Shown: positions 34,743 through 46,600 of the stretch, one piece after another
How positions within the stretch are numbered: the stretch's first letter is position 1
How the letters are laid out: the number at the start of each line of letters is the position of its first letter
DNA from: Edaphochlamys debaryana
Lineage: Eukaryota > Chlorophyta > Chlorophyceae > Chlamydomonadales
NCBI GenBank assembly: GCA_016858145.1
Contig: JAEHOE010000004.1
Span: 1,240,001-1,304,000 of the forward strand
Reading direction: 5' to 3'
DNA: 64,000 bases
Position numbers and translations under genes: made by a program
The notes under the pieces: generated by a model
Seen by the model: the letters and a program-made list of their open reading frames with translations, nothing else
Database searches by the model: none
Told to the model about the DNA's origin: nothing

Positions 34743-37700
34743 CTACTGCCGCGGCGGATCGTCGATGCTGCTCAGCGTGGGCAGCCGTACGACCTGGAGC
34801 CGCCGCGTGGCTGTCTTCCGTACGGCACCGCCGCCGTCGGAGTCGTAATTTGGCGCGCCCAACCGCCGTGGTCGCTCGATCAGGTTACCAGAGGGGCCCT
34901 TGCCGGATCCGTTTCCGGACCCGCCGCCGCCGCTTTCAGCCCCAGCCTCCTCGGCAGCCTCCGCCAACCCCGGGGCAGAGCCGGTCCCCCGATCGGCGGC
35001 TGCAGACGCCGCCACTCGCGACGGCTCCGGCGCCGCCGGCCGCACGTCCCTGGCCGGGCCCCGCTCCTCAGAGCCCCGAGCCCCCGCTGCCTCCACCTCC
35101 TCCTCCGCCGCCCCGCGGCCCGCCCGCTCCTGCTGTTGCGCCTGCGACTTCTGCCCCTGCCGCTGCTGCCGCTGGCGGGGCAGGCGCGGGCCGGTGCGCA
35201 GCGGCAGGCCGTTGGGGGCGCGGGCCGCCGCCGCCTGCTGCGCCTGCCACGCCTCGAAGCCCGGGTAGCGCTGCACGAAGGCGGCGCGGTCCCACACAAT
35301 GGGGGCCAGGTGGGACTGGCGGGACTGCAGGCGCGAGTCCTGGGGGTTGACGGTTGGCGGTTGGGAGTTGGGAGTCAGTTGGCGGTTGGGCGCACGAAGC
35401 GGCGAGCACCAGCGTGAGTCCTCTGCTCCTACCGCGCCACGCACGCACATCAGCCCGCCCTCCGCCAACCTGCCTCCCCTCTTTCCCTATCCTCCCGTGT
35501 CTGTCCCCCGCCGTTGTGCCCCGGTTTTACCCCCTCCGCCCCCCGCTCACCACCAGGAAGGCCAGGTGCTCCAGGGTCTGCGGCGTGTGCTCCCGCAGCA
35601 GGCGGTGCAGCAGCTCGGGCGCGGCCCGGTCCAGCTGCGCGGCCCAGGCGGGGGAGGTGCGGACGTAGGCCATCAGCGTGCCGGCGTTCCTGCGCGGAGG
35701 AGGGAGGGAGGGGGAGGGCAGAGAGGAAGAGCTGGTGTGACGGGGTGCAGGTGTGAAGGGCTGCTGCTGGTGTGACGGGGTGCAGGTGTGCCACCCCTCG
35801 GCCAGTGGCCCCCGACCGCGCAACCGCTGTCAAACCGCCAACCCCCCAACTCCCAACCGCCAACTCCCAACCGCCCCACCTGTACAGCTCCGCGGCGTCC
35901 AGCCCCAGCAGCCCCGGGTAGCGCCGCACCAGCGCCCGCGCCCCCTCCAGCGCCAGCCCCAGCCTCGACACCACTGTGTCCAGGTTGGTCTGCCAGTGCC
36001 TGTAGGGGGGGGGAGGATAGGGGGACGGGGGTGTGTGGGACAGGAGGGGGGGATGAGGGTAAGGGCGGGTGTGAGGGACAGGAAGGGGAGTGAGGGGACA
36101 ACGCCTTGTCCAGGTTGGTCTGCCAGTGCCTGGAAGGTGATGGGAAGGTACCGCACAGAAGGGGGGCAACGTCTTTTGAGCTTGGGAAGGAACTGCCAAT
36201 CTGACCAAGAGGTGACTGCCCAGCCTTGCGGTCCTGGCCCGCCACTCCCCGCTCCGCCAATCCCCTCCCTCCCACCCCCCGTCATGCCCCTCCTGGCCCA
36301 CCCCACCTGAAGTCGCGCGTGATGAAGTGCGGCGAGCGGCTGAGCATGTCCCCCACCTCGGGCTCCGTCAGGGCCAGGAGCGAGGCGGCGTCAGAGACCT
36401 GGGGGGGCGGGGGCGGCGGGGCCACGGGGGGTGCTAGGGGTTCGAGCTGGGCGGGATCGCGTGGGGGCAGGGCACGTTGCAAAGTCACTGGGCGTCTCAG
36501 TTTGGCCTCCCGCGGTCACACCCACGCGCGTGTCTTGTACCCCTGCGCATACCCGTCCCCCCCCCCAGCCCCAAGTGCCAGGCGCGTGTGCCGTCCTCGA
36601 GCAGCAGGGGGTCGCCGTGCTCGGCACGCACACGGCCCCAAAACACACCCGGACAGCCCCCGCGGCCCCCTCCTCCCAGCACACACACCTTGGACGCCAG
36701 GCGCGTGCAGTCCTCCAGCAGCAGCGCCGGCTCCCGCACCACCAGGCGGCCCAGCGCGGCGCCCGGCATGGGCGGCAGCACGGAGCACAGCACGCGGTGC
36801 ACGCGCTGCGGGGCGGGGGGGCGAGGCGGGGGCCGGGGAAGAGGAGGCAAGTGTTGAGGATGGCCAAATTGTGGGATGAAGGGGATGACGTCGCTGGGGC
36901 AGACACTGCCAACACACGGTGGGCCCCTGCTCGTGCAGCCTCTATGCCCCCTTTGCCTTGCGACTTTCCCCCTGATCTCTGTTGACCGCCTCAAGACCCA
37001 GCCCCTGACCCCACCCACATTCCCCCACCCCGCCCCCGCAACCGGCGCCCCGGTAACCTCCCCACCTTGAACCGCCGCTCGCTGAAGGTGAGCAGCGCCG
37101 GCCTCGCCACCGCCAGCAGTACGGCCCGCGCGTGCGGCAGCGAGAAGGTGGCCTCGAGGGCGGCCAACTTGGAGGAGAGCGTGGCGGGGGAGTAGCAGAG
37201 CAGGTTGGGGTGCCTGGGGCGCGGGGGGCGGGGGAGGGGGGCCGTGGGCGGGGGCGGAGGGTTGCGGTGGTGGAGACATGGTGGGGAGGGCGGGAGGAGG
37301 GGGGAGGCCGGGGCTGCGTCCGAGCGCCAAACAAGGACAAGGACACCGGGTTCCACTCCTGCGCCAACCCCTGCTCCGATTACACTCTGCAACGACCCCC
37401 CTGCGCTCCTTTCCCCGCTTTGCCTGCCCCCAACCCCAGCCCCAACCCCAGCCCCACCTGGTGATCATGGACAGGGCAGCCTCGAAGGTAATGCCCAGCA
37501 GCCCCTGCAGCGCGCCCCAGTTCTCCGCCAGCGTCTCCGTGTCGTACAGGAGTAGCTGCGGCTGCCGTACGACCTGTGCACATGTGCAGACAAGGCGGTG
37601 CCACACGTGTTGAGGGCGCGCGGTGTGTCCCAACAGGATGCCGCCAGTACCGCCCCAGCCCTTCCCCCCGGTCTCGCTCCAACCCGTCTGGCCCCGTCTT

Positions 37701-39662
37701 GCAACCCAATGGTGCGCCTCCAAGCTTCCGTCCCCCGACGGGAGCCCCTCCCTAGAGCCCTGTGCCCAAGCCCAAGCTGCCCAGATGCTCTCTACCCTGC
37801 GCCCTCCGCCAGCCCGCTGCCGTGCTGCCCCAGATCCTGAATCCACTCAACCCACCCAACCCGGGATCCTGGATCCTCTCACCAGGTCCAGGGCGGCCCT
37901 GCGCGGGATCATGAGCTGGAAGATCAGCCCCTCCAGCCGCGCCCTCAGCCGCGCCGGCTCCACCAGCAGCAGCCGCGGCTGTAGCAACAGCATGGCCACT
38001 ACAGCCGGCAGGTCGATGCGGGCCGCAGCCGCCAGCGTCACGAAGCGGCCGCGCAGGGCCTCGGGTGGGAGCGTGAGGATGCGGGGGCAGGAGAGGATCA
38101 CGTCGAGGAGCTGGCGGCCACGGCTGGCGGGGGCGGAGGCCGAGGAGGAAGCGGAGGAAGAGGGGGAGGTGCAGGGGGAGGAGGCGGACGGGGAGGCGGA
38201 GGCGGAGGAGGGGGAGGGGCCCGAGGCGGCCTTGGTGGGGGGGATGGTCATGAGCGCAGCCAGGGTGGCAGCCACGGCCTTGGTGGGGAGCGCCAGGAGC
38301 GCGGGGCAGCGCGACACCAGCAGCAGCGTGGCGGGCCGCGTCGCCCGGCGGCTGCCGAAATTCTCCCGCAACAGCCGGCGGAGGGCGTCGAAGCGCTCCG
38401 CGAGGGGCCCGCGGACGACGGCGGGGCCGGCGACGCCGGGCCCCGCGGCGGCTCCGCTGCCGCCTCCGGCGGCAGCAGCCCCGGCACCGGCGGGGCCGGC
38501 GCCGCCGGTGACGATGGGGCTCCGGCCCATGAGGGCCGGCAGGGACTCGGGCGGCAGGCCTGCCAGGATGCGGAGCGCGGCTGCGGGCCTGACCTTGAGC
38601 TCGGCCGATACGCGGGACGAGAGGGCGCGTAGCGTGTCGGCCTGGAGCTCGAGGAAGGCGGGCTGGGAGAGGGCCAGCTTGACGGTCTCCTCGGCTGACA
38701 GACCCAGCGCCTGACCCAGATCGTCCAGCCGCTCTGCCACGCCCGACGGCGCGATGGAGAGTACGGCAGGCCGGCGCGCGATCATGTACAGCAGCTGGTA
38801 GGCCGAGATGGTGGTGGCACGTGTGTAGACCGCGATCCGCTCGGATAGCAGTTGGGGGTTGGCGCGGACGAGGGCGGGCTGCCGCTCGAGGATGTTGCGC
38901 AGCTGCTGACGTGGCAGGCCGAATGCCGTAACCCAGGCGTCGAGGACGGCCTCTGGGGGAGGCAACGGGGGCGTTGGGGGCCCCCCCGGGCCGGGGCCCG
39001 CGGGGCCAGGCCCGCCGGGAGCAGGCGCCGCAGTGCCCGGCGGTGGCCCGCCTTCCGACGCCGATGAGAGCTGGGTCGGGCCGCTGGGCTCCGGGTCCGC
39101 TGGGGGGATGGTGAGATGTGGAGGGCAGGGAAGGGCGCCAGGAGACGGGCGGGTTAGCGACGTCGCCGGGGGTGTGGCAGCGGTGGGTTGCGCGACGGTG
39201 TGGCTGGATTGCTGTGAAGTGGCTCCGCCTTCGTATCTGTGTGTTCGGTCTGAAACCGACGCGACCACAAGCGAGGCGTTCTGGCCGCGGCGGGGCGAAA
39301 GCTCAATTGCCATCCTCAGACACGCACCTGTCCCGCTATACGCGGTCGTCTGCACGCGATCCGCGCCCATATATGCAGATGGTACCCAACGCGGACAGCG
39401 AAAGCCTGCGAGGATGTGAGGGAGCTCTCGACTGATGGCCGCGGAAGCAAGCAATTGCGCGGCCTTGGGCCAACCGTGTGGAGCTCCAAGGCAGGTAACC
39501 ATCCTACAAGCTCTGACAGCAAAGTGGGGGCCCCTGGACGCTCCAAACGCGACTAAACTCACCGCCTTGGCGGCCAGAGTGTCCTCTATGGCATCTGTCT
39601 GCCGCGAAGGCCCATACCACGCGGCACCGTGAAGACTTCAGGCAACGAGAAGCCTCTGCCAT
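34743..39662 (-). CDS. mTERF-like organellar protein
   Basis: Nine exons: 39662-39563, 39099-37883, 37573-37458, 37213-37066, 36805-36689, 36398-36307, 35999-35880, 35689-35551, 35339-34743; 881 residues. mTERF proteins are helical-repeat nucleic-acid-binding proteins acting in organellar transcription or RNA processing. Exon 1 (MAEASRCLKSSRCRVVWAFA) looks like a transit peptide. Repeats of about 35 residues with the mTERF pattern Leu-rich helix plus R/xPxLL recur from exon 2 to exon 7: LRNILERQPALV, MIARRPAVLS, LALSQPAFLE, LLVSRCPALL, VILSCPRILT, MLLLQPRLLL, VVRQPQLLLYD, MITRHPNLLCY, LVVREPALLLE, LSRSPHFIT, LVRRYPGLL. Gly/Ala and Ser-rich inserts interrupt exon 2, and a charged, Gln/Arg-rich tail of about 150 residues follows. 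OPR proteins are an alternative but the PxLL signature favours mTERF. Confidence 0.8.
36107..36132 (-). repeat. Decoy copy of mTERF exon 7 start and acceptor
   Basis: Identical over 26 bp to 35977-36002, which holds the 3' splice site and first codons of exon 7. The copy lies 130 bp upstream in the transcript, inside the preceding intron. Confidence 0.75.
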
Positions 39663-41225
39663 AATGGATCTACGTGCACTCAACCCAGGGCCCGATGGCC
39701 CCGCCATCCCTCCGGCTAACATCGTGCTTCAAAGTTCGCTATGCAAGCAAGACCCTCATGATGTCGATGTGAGCTAGTAATTGCACTGGCACGGTCGCCA
39801 GCGGGCGCGCCGACCCAAGTCGTGTGCGAGGAAACGGTGCCCGCTGGAGTCTCGTGAGCAATGCTGGATTCACTATGGAGAGTCTGAACGCTTCGTATGT
39901 GTCAGGGCAAAATGTCTGGCTCGGGTCGCTGACATGCCGGCAAGATCTAAGCGTGCCAAACCCTGGCCGGAGGGGTGGAGGGGGTGGAGGGGAAGATGCA
40001 GCCTGCGCTTGAGTACAAGGGGAAGGCGCTAGGCCGGCGCGTGCACCTGTACTGCTGGGCGGGCAACGGGTTCGAGAACGACGGGCGGCTGGCGCGCGTG
40101 GCGTGCGCGACGCTCACCCCCATACGTCTCCCCTTCACCGCTCAACTCTGTGGGCTCTGTTGAGGGCTCAATACTAATGTGCTGCTGGCGCGCAGCTCGG
40201 TGTCAGAAGCAGGGCCCAAGCTGCTAGGTCTGCTCGCTGTTGACAGCCACAGATTCACACCCGCATCTGTCAAGGTACGACAACCTGTTGCCATACGGCC
40301 GTTCAGTCCCTACGCGGCTAGTCCTCTAGCGCCGTCCGCAGCTATCCGTCATAACGCATTTGCCGATCCACACGCAGCACCTAATACACCACCTGCTCGC
40401 CTCCTCCCGCCCCCATCAAAGAATGGATTTAAGCACCACCCCACAGCACGCACCTCCCAGCCCTGCATGCCGTGCGTCCGTTTCCGTTCCTTTGCACCCC
40501 TCCACAACTACCCCTGTCCTGCCATTCCCGACCCTGACACTCGGGCTCATAGGCCCGGCCACTCAACTCGACCCAGAACAGCTGCCCTGCCTGCCTAACA
40601 TACAGAGACCCACGCTCCTCGCACTAAGCAGGGGCGCACGATGTTAGCACCCCTGCCACACTCTTACACACCAACACGCACCACAAACGAGCAGCTTCCA
40701 TGCCGCCCCTAAGAGCTAAACCTTGAAAAGACTAGCAATGAACGAAGTGAATTGCAGGGAAGATCCTTAGAAGCGTAGAAGAGTACTAGAGGAGAAGTGG
40801 AGAGGAAGGCGAATCCCACGTTTCTCCCAAAACTGTCCCAGGTCCGCAGGTCCCCAGGACTGCTCCGACAGGGGCGTACGAGGTGACAAAGTCTGCGCGG
40901 AGTCGCATGGCGGGGCAGGGGAGGCGGAGCACGTGAGAATCAACCCGAGAGGAAAGAAGAGGGCATGGAAGCGGACCGGAGAGCACCCTCACAAGCCATC
41001 ACCATCGCTGGGCTCGCCAACCCAGAATTCCGCTACTGCTACTGCAGCTGAAGGCCGCACTCTTGATGAGCACAAGGGACGGCAGCCCTTATGACCAGAA
41101 GCAGAAGCTGCCACAAGCGGCCCCGCCGGCACGTGTGCCGACCCACATGGCACCTGGCTTGCGCCCGGCCCCCGCGCCTCACGGCCCTTGCTCACCTGCC
41201 ATGCCTAGATGGCTAGTTCTTCGCG
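39663..41225. other. Intergenic with possible decayed coding fragment
   Basis: No complete gene. The plus-strand stretch 39975-40163 encodes a coding-like peptide including LEYKGKALGRRVHLYCWAG and NGFENDGRLARV, and a neighbouring frame has REQCWIHYGESERFVCVRA at about 39840-39900; both stop soon and no splice model joined them. A minus-strand TGTAA lies at 40668-40664. Confidence 0.35.
40664..40668 (-). terminator. Candidate TGTAA polyadenylation signal
   Basis: TGTAA on the minus strand about 560 bp after the stop codon of the gene ending at 41226. Confidence 0.35.
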
Positions 41226-42593
41226 TCATAGGTAGGCCTGGCCCCACGACGGGGACGCTAGCGAGCCGAAGTCATCTGCCGAGGGCGTGCACCCGGACAG
41301 CAGCCCGCTGAACGGGTCCCCCCCGGCGCCGTGCCGCGCGCTGGCCGGCCCCGTGCCCTCGAACTTGTCCAGCAGCCGCGCCTTGGCCGTTCTGCAAGGG
41401 GCAACGGCGAGATGAGGAAGGTCAGCACTGGTCAGCAACGGTGAATTGCTAAGATGGTTGGGTGAGGCCGTGGGCTGTGGGGCAGGCGCAAAAAGTGGTT
41501 ATCCTCTCAGTCCGGCGTCGGGCACAGCACGCCCAACGCGCACGCTTTGCCCCCGACCCAGATGGCAGCGGCCAGAAGCTCGTGTCGAGTAGAGCCTGAG
41601 CTCCGCGCAGCTGCCCGACACAGCTGCCCTGGCCTTGGGCCCTACCCTACTGAACGCAGCGCGGGCGTACCTTGCCGTGGCGCTGCCGCAGAGGATGCCG
41701 TTGGGCAGCGTGATTAGGGCCTCGGCGTCGGCAAAGAGCCCCAGCGAGGAGGGCCAAGCGCCCTGGCCGCCCTGCGCCGCGAGGCACCCGCCCGGCTGCG
41801 ACCCCGGCTGCGACTCGTGCCCCCTGCCGGCGCTGCCCGGCCCGGGCCCCGCGCCCTCGGTGCAGCCGGCGTGCCGCGACCCCGACGGCCGCTGCTGGCT
41901 GCCCGGCTGGCTCCCGTGCGGCCCGTGGGCGGCGTCGTCGGTGTCTGATGTGGTGGCGGCCGCGGAGCCGAGGCCGAGCTGCGCGGCAATGAGGTTGAAG
42001 TCGTTGCTCCAGCAGGGGCTGTTGAAGGCGTGGGCGGCGGGTATGAGCGAGGGGCTGAGCGTCGAGGCGTGGCCCGCGGGCGGGTGCAGCAGGCCGGCGG
42101 GGTCGTAGGAGTGGAAGGCGGGGGAGGTGGGGCCGGCCTCCTGTTGGATTGAGGGAGCGGGAGCGGCGTGGAAGAACGGGGCTTCAGCGGCAGCTGGCGC
42201 ACAAGGGATGGGCGTGTGCTCGAGAGCGAGGCGCAATGCAACAAGTGGCAGGACAGCCAAGGGCGGACAACAGCGTGACTTGCCTGGTGCAGGTGCCGAA
42301 GGGCCGACGGCGAGAAGGGCTGGTGGTGCTGCGGGCTGAGCGGCTGCGGCTTGCACTTGATCACCATGAGCTCAGCGCCTCGAGACAGCTCCGCCTCCTC
42401 CTGCTTCCACAGCTCCTCGGCCCTGATGCGAGGAGCACGAGCAAACGGGGGAAAGGCCGGGCTTAATGCGGCGTGGTGGGGCCGTTCGTGCACGGCGCTG
42501 AGCAGTGACCAGAAGACGCGTTGTAACGCCCAGTCAAGAAGCTTACCTGGCGGTCAGCTGCTCCACTAGGAGCAAAAAGCGCTGGGCCGACAT
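41226..42593 (-). CDS. Unidentified protein, possibly regulatory
   Basis: Four exons: 42593-42547, 42422-42284, 42140-41671, 41391-41226; 273 residues from the ATG used. I do not recognise the family. The N-terminus is helical and charged (SAQRFLLLVEQLTARRAEELWKQEEAELSR), then comes a Gln/His/Pro-rich part (KPQPLSPQHHQPFSPS) and a long Ser/Gly/Gln-rich region with few structured segments (NDFNLIAAQLGLG, LGLFADAEALITLPNG), the sort of composition seen in nuclear regulators. The intron after exon 2 begins with GCAAGT, a GC-AG intron. Open frame continues upstream of the chosen ATG with a 14-Ala run and basic RRTTRRASGRNGR to about 42860 without an in-frame ATG, so a 5' exon may be missing and the true protein may be longer. 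Confidence 0.6.
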
Positions 42594-43686
42594 GGCGGGC
42601 CCGCCTTTCCGCTTCTCGATGGGGCTCTCGGGAGGTGGCACGGCCGCTGCCGCTGCGGCCGCCGCTGCAGCTGCCGCCGCGGCTCGGCTCGCGGCTTGCG
42701 TCTGGCGGCCGTTCCGACCTGATGCGCGCCGCGTGGTTCGCCGCACACGCGGCGAGCCAGAGGACTCATCGCTGGAATCCGGCGACGGGCCGCGCTGAGC
42801 GGCCCGCCGGCCGGAACCCCCCCGCCGAATGGCTGCGAATTGCTGGACCGGCGGGTTGTGCGGGGGGAGAGCACCAGCAGCCAGAGAGGCGCAGCTGGCG
42901 ACACTCCGGTCCTTTAGCTTGGTATCCCCTCCACAGACGACTGCACACGCTGCGGCTTGCGCTCAGGGCACTTATTTGGCTCGCGACCGCCGCTCGCCCG
43001 GCTTCAGGGCCGGGGTTCAAAAGCAGAACGCGGCTCAGAGGTCTCCCGCCCTCGTGCGTTGGCTTGTGGTATCTGCGAGTGGACGGATAGGCGGCTCAGC
43101 ACTCTCGACGCGTAAGCGACGAGGCTGGGCGGCGATGGCCTAGTCATTTCCCACATTCCGAGCCGCCCGCAAGGCCGGTGAGCTCGAACCCCACCGGAGC
43201 GCGACATGACGTGTAAGCACACGACAAGGGGCGCGCTCGACACTTAAAGGGTCCCACTGTCGCGCCTCAGGCAGTTTAAGCGTCTCAACCCGCGAGCGGG
43301 AGTCTGGACTGTCCCTGTGCAAGCGACACGGAAGCATTCCGACCCTGCCAACCTGAGGAGCGGGACAGAAGTAGGAAGCGGCGCTAGTATCCGGGGGGGC
43401 AATTTAACCAGCAGCTCTGGCTCTTTGGCTTGGCTTCACTCAAATAGGCGTGGAATGAACAGTGATTTCAAATGTAAAAGGAGTCTGCAAGGTATGGGTA
43501 CCGGGTAGGGGCCTCGCGCTCGCGCCAAACCGGGTTCCCGCCTGGGGAACTCGCCGTACTGAATTTTGCATCGTTGCCAGAGAGGTGTCCACAAGGATTG
43601 CAGCATCGCCTCGGTCGTTTAGAGTGTGGTCCAAGTCTCTGTTTTGTACCGGGTTTGCAGCCGGTCGGAGCTCGTCGTCTAGAAAC
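42594..43686. promoter_or_regulatory. Divergent intergenic region
   Basis: Lies between two divergent genes. Its left third (to about 42860) may still be 5' coding sequence of the minus-strand gene (poly-Ala and basic codons in frame). The rest shows no supported exon and should hold promoters for both genes. Confidence 0.4.
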
Positions 43687-46600
43687 ATGCAGGCGCCGTG
43701 CTCGGCGCGGCTGCCCCGTGCGCAGCCATCATGTCGGGGCAATATAACCAGGGTTATCAGGCCGGCTGGAGTGGGCGCAGTGTCACGGTTAAGCATCGTG
43801 GCTCGGAGCAAAAAGGACCAGAAGAACGAGGGCGTTTACTTCGCCTACGAAGCCGTCGACCCAGATGCTATAGAGGAGCTCGACGCGCTGCAGGGTGAGC
43901 TTCCTGCGTGGGAAGGTCGTGGCGGCTCGCGGCCCAGGTTTGCGCCAGGCAGTCGCGAAGCACGGAACTGCGCCGTCGGCCGCACGGCACTCTCAATTAC
44001 AGTGGGATGCTTGCCCATTGTAGCCGCTCGCAGCCGAATACGCTGGTGCGCGAGGACCCATCCCTCCTCGACACATCCTCCCTCCCAGCCATCCACCCCT
44101 TGTCCCCGTCCCTCACCACCCCACCTCCCCTTGCCCACCCTCCCTTCCCCCCCCCCGCGTCACACCAGACGAGGATGAGGAGCAGTTCAGCTGGGCGCAG
44201 CGCAGCCGCGACAGCAAGCGGGAGGCCCAGAAGAAGCACCGCACCATTGACCGCGAGGTCTTCGGGGAGAAGCAGCAGGGCCGCGGCGGCCGAGGAGGCC
44301 GCAAGGGCGGGCGGGGCCGAGGTGAGGCCTCTGACTCTAAGGCTGCCAAATGATAAACGTTCCGTCAAAGCCACGGCTCAGCTGGATCAGCCAAGAACAG
44401 CAACTCCTGCCAAAGCCAACGCCTCCGGGCCCGTCCCTGCCCCCCGCCCTCCTTCCCAACCCAGCCCCTGCCCCAACCCACTCTCGCCCAACCCTCCCAC
44501 GCCGGCCTCAATCACCGCACCCCCCTCTTACCGCACCCGACCCTCCCAGGCGCCGCCGGAAAGACAACCACGACCACCACCTCGGCCGCGGCCGCGGCGG
44601 CGCCCGCGGCCGCCTCCGACGGCCCCATCCTGGCCCCCTTCTCCCCCGTGGAGACCCCCGCCATGCGCCCCCGCGCCGTCACCCCCGAGGAGCTGTTGAC
44701 ACGACCCCGGGGCAGCGCCCCCGCTGCCCCCGCCGCCGCCACCTCCGCCGCGGCGGCTGGCTCGGCGGCCGCCAAGCCGGCGGCGACGCCAGGCGGCGAC
44801 GCGGCGGCGCGGAGCGGCGGCGACGCCAGCACCAGCGGCGCGGCGGCGGCGGCGGCCGGCGTCGGGACGGAGCGGCGGCAGCGGCTGCTGCAGCGGATGA
44901 AGGGCGGGGCCGGGGGGGCGCAGGCGCCAGCGGCGGCGGCGGCGGCGCCATCGGCGGCGGCCAGCCCGGCGGCGGCGGAGCCTGTCGCGCGGGGGTCTGA
45001 CGGGGCGCAGTCTGCCGGGGCCGAGGCCGCTGGTACAGCTGCCGCGGCGGCGGCGGCTCCGGCTCAGCCCAAGGCCGCGGCGGGGGTAGCGGCGGCGGGT
45101 ACCGCCGCTGCCGTCGCCGCGGCTGCGGCTGCGGCAGCAGCTTCGGCGAAGGTGGCGGCGGCGGCGGATGCAGAGGCGGATGTGGACGTCGCTGGGCTGT
45201 CTGTAGCCGGCGTGGACGGTGGGTGGACGGGCTGGCCTCTGGGGCAACAGCGCCGTTCCCCAGGCCCCCTCCCGCCGCCCCCCCCATTCACCCTCACACC
45301 TGATGGCCACGGCTCCCCCCCTGCGCCCCTCCCCCCACAAACCCCTCCCCCCACAAGCCCCTCCCCCCACAAACCCCTCCCCCCATCAACCCCTCCCCCC
45401 ACAATCCCCGGTGCAGGCGACCTCCGCCGGCAGCTGGAGGCGGCGGCGGCGGCCCTGCCCGACCGCGCCTCGCTGCCCGACGACGCCGCCAGGGCCGCCA
45501 GGGACCTGCTTGCCTCCATCCTGGCGCCGGAGCCGGGGGCGGAGGAGGCAGCAGGGCTGGGAGCTGAGGAGGCGCTTGAGGTGGGGGGGGGGGGGTCTCC
45601 AAGGCTGGGGGGGGGGCCAGGGGGGGGAGCTGGGGAGGAGCGGAAGGGGCCGGCTGGGGGCCCAGGGGGGGGCCAGGCCGGGGGCTGAGGAGGGGCTGGG
45701 GGCGGAGGAGGCACTGCAGGTGGGGGGGTGCAGGTGGGGGCGAGAGGGGCCCGAGCCGGGCCCCGAGGAGGGGCTGCGTGCTGACACGTGAGGGCTACTG
45801 AAGTATCGGTAGCCTTCCGCTTCTGACCTTCACCCTGCTTCCTCCCCACTCCTCCCTACCCTACAGGCTGACCTTGCGGCAGACAGGGAGTTCAGGGAGT
45901 GGGTACGACAGGCCATGGGCGGCGGCGACGGCGCCGATGGGCTGACGGCGGCGGAGGCGGACGACGTGGCGGCGGCGCTGGCGGCCATGTCTGACCGGGC
46001 GGATTCCGGATCCGCGGCCTCCGAATCCGGGCTCCTGCATCTGGATCTGGATCTGGCGGAGCTGGGCCTGGATCTGGAGGATGACGGCGACGCCGGCGGT
46101 GCTGACGTCAGCGCCGGCCTGCAGGAGATGGCCGAGCTCCGGTCCCTCATGGCGGAGCTAGGTGACGGCGACGCCGGCACCGGCGGCGGCGGTGGCGGCG
46201 GCGGTGACGGCGAGGGCGCCGGGGACATGACGACAGAGCAGGTGGGCGGGACCGGCCTGGCAAGCCTGACCTGCTTTGCCTCTTTAGGGACTGATGGACC
46301 TAGGGGTTTGGCCAGCCATGACTCTCAGGGCCTGCGGGAGGGCGCGGGGGTCTGGCAAGCCCTGACCAGGAAAGGCATTTGGGACAAACCAGTGATAGGG
46401 GCTGGCAAGCCCTGACCATGAAAGGCATTGGGGACAAACTAGTGATGATAGGGGTCTTGCTAGCCCTGACCAGCTTTGTCCCTGTGCCCACACCTGGCCC
46501 ACACGACAGGTCTTGGCGGGTCTCCGCAAGTCGGACCCGGGCCTGTACGAGCTACTGAAGGACGTGCCCGAGTTCGACAAGCTGGATCTGAATCTGGATC

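Noticed and set aside
36107..36132. An extra mTERF exon
   Set aside because: Only the first 26 bp of exon 7 are copied, with no donor to define an exon, so it was treated as a decoy.
43165..43205. Possible tRNA T-arm (minus strand GTTCGAG hairpin)
   Set aside because: The conserved C61 is absent and no matching acceptor or anticodon arms were found around it.
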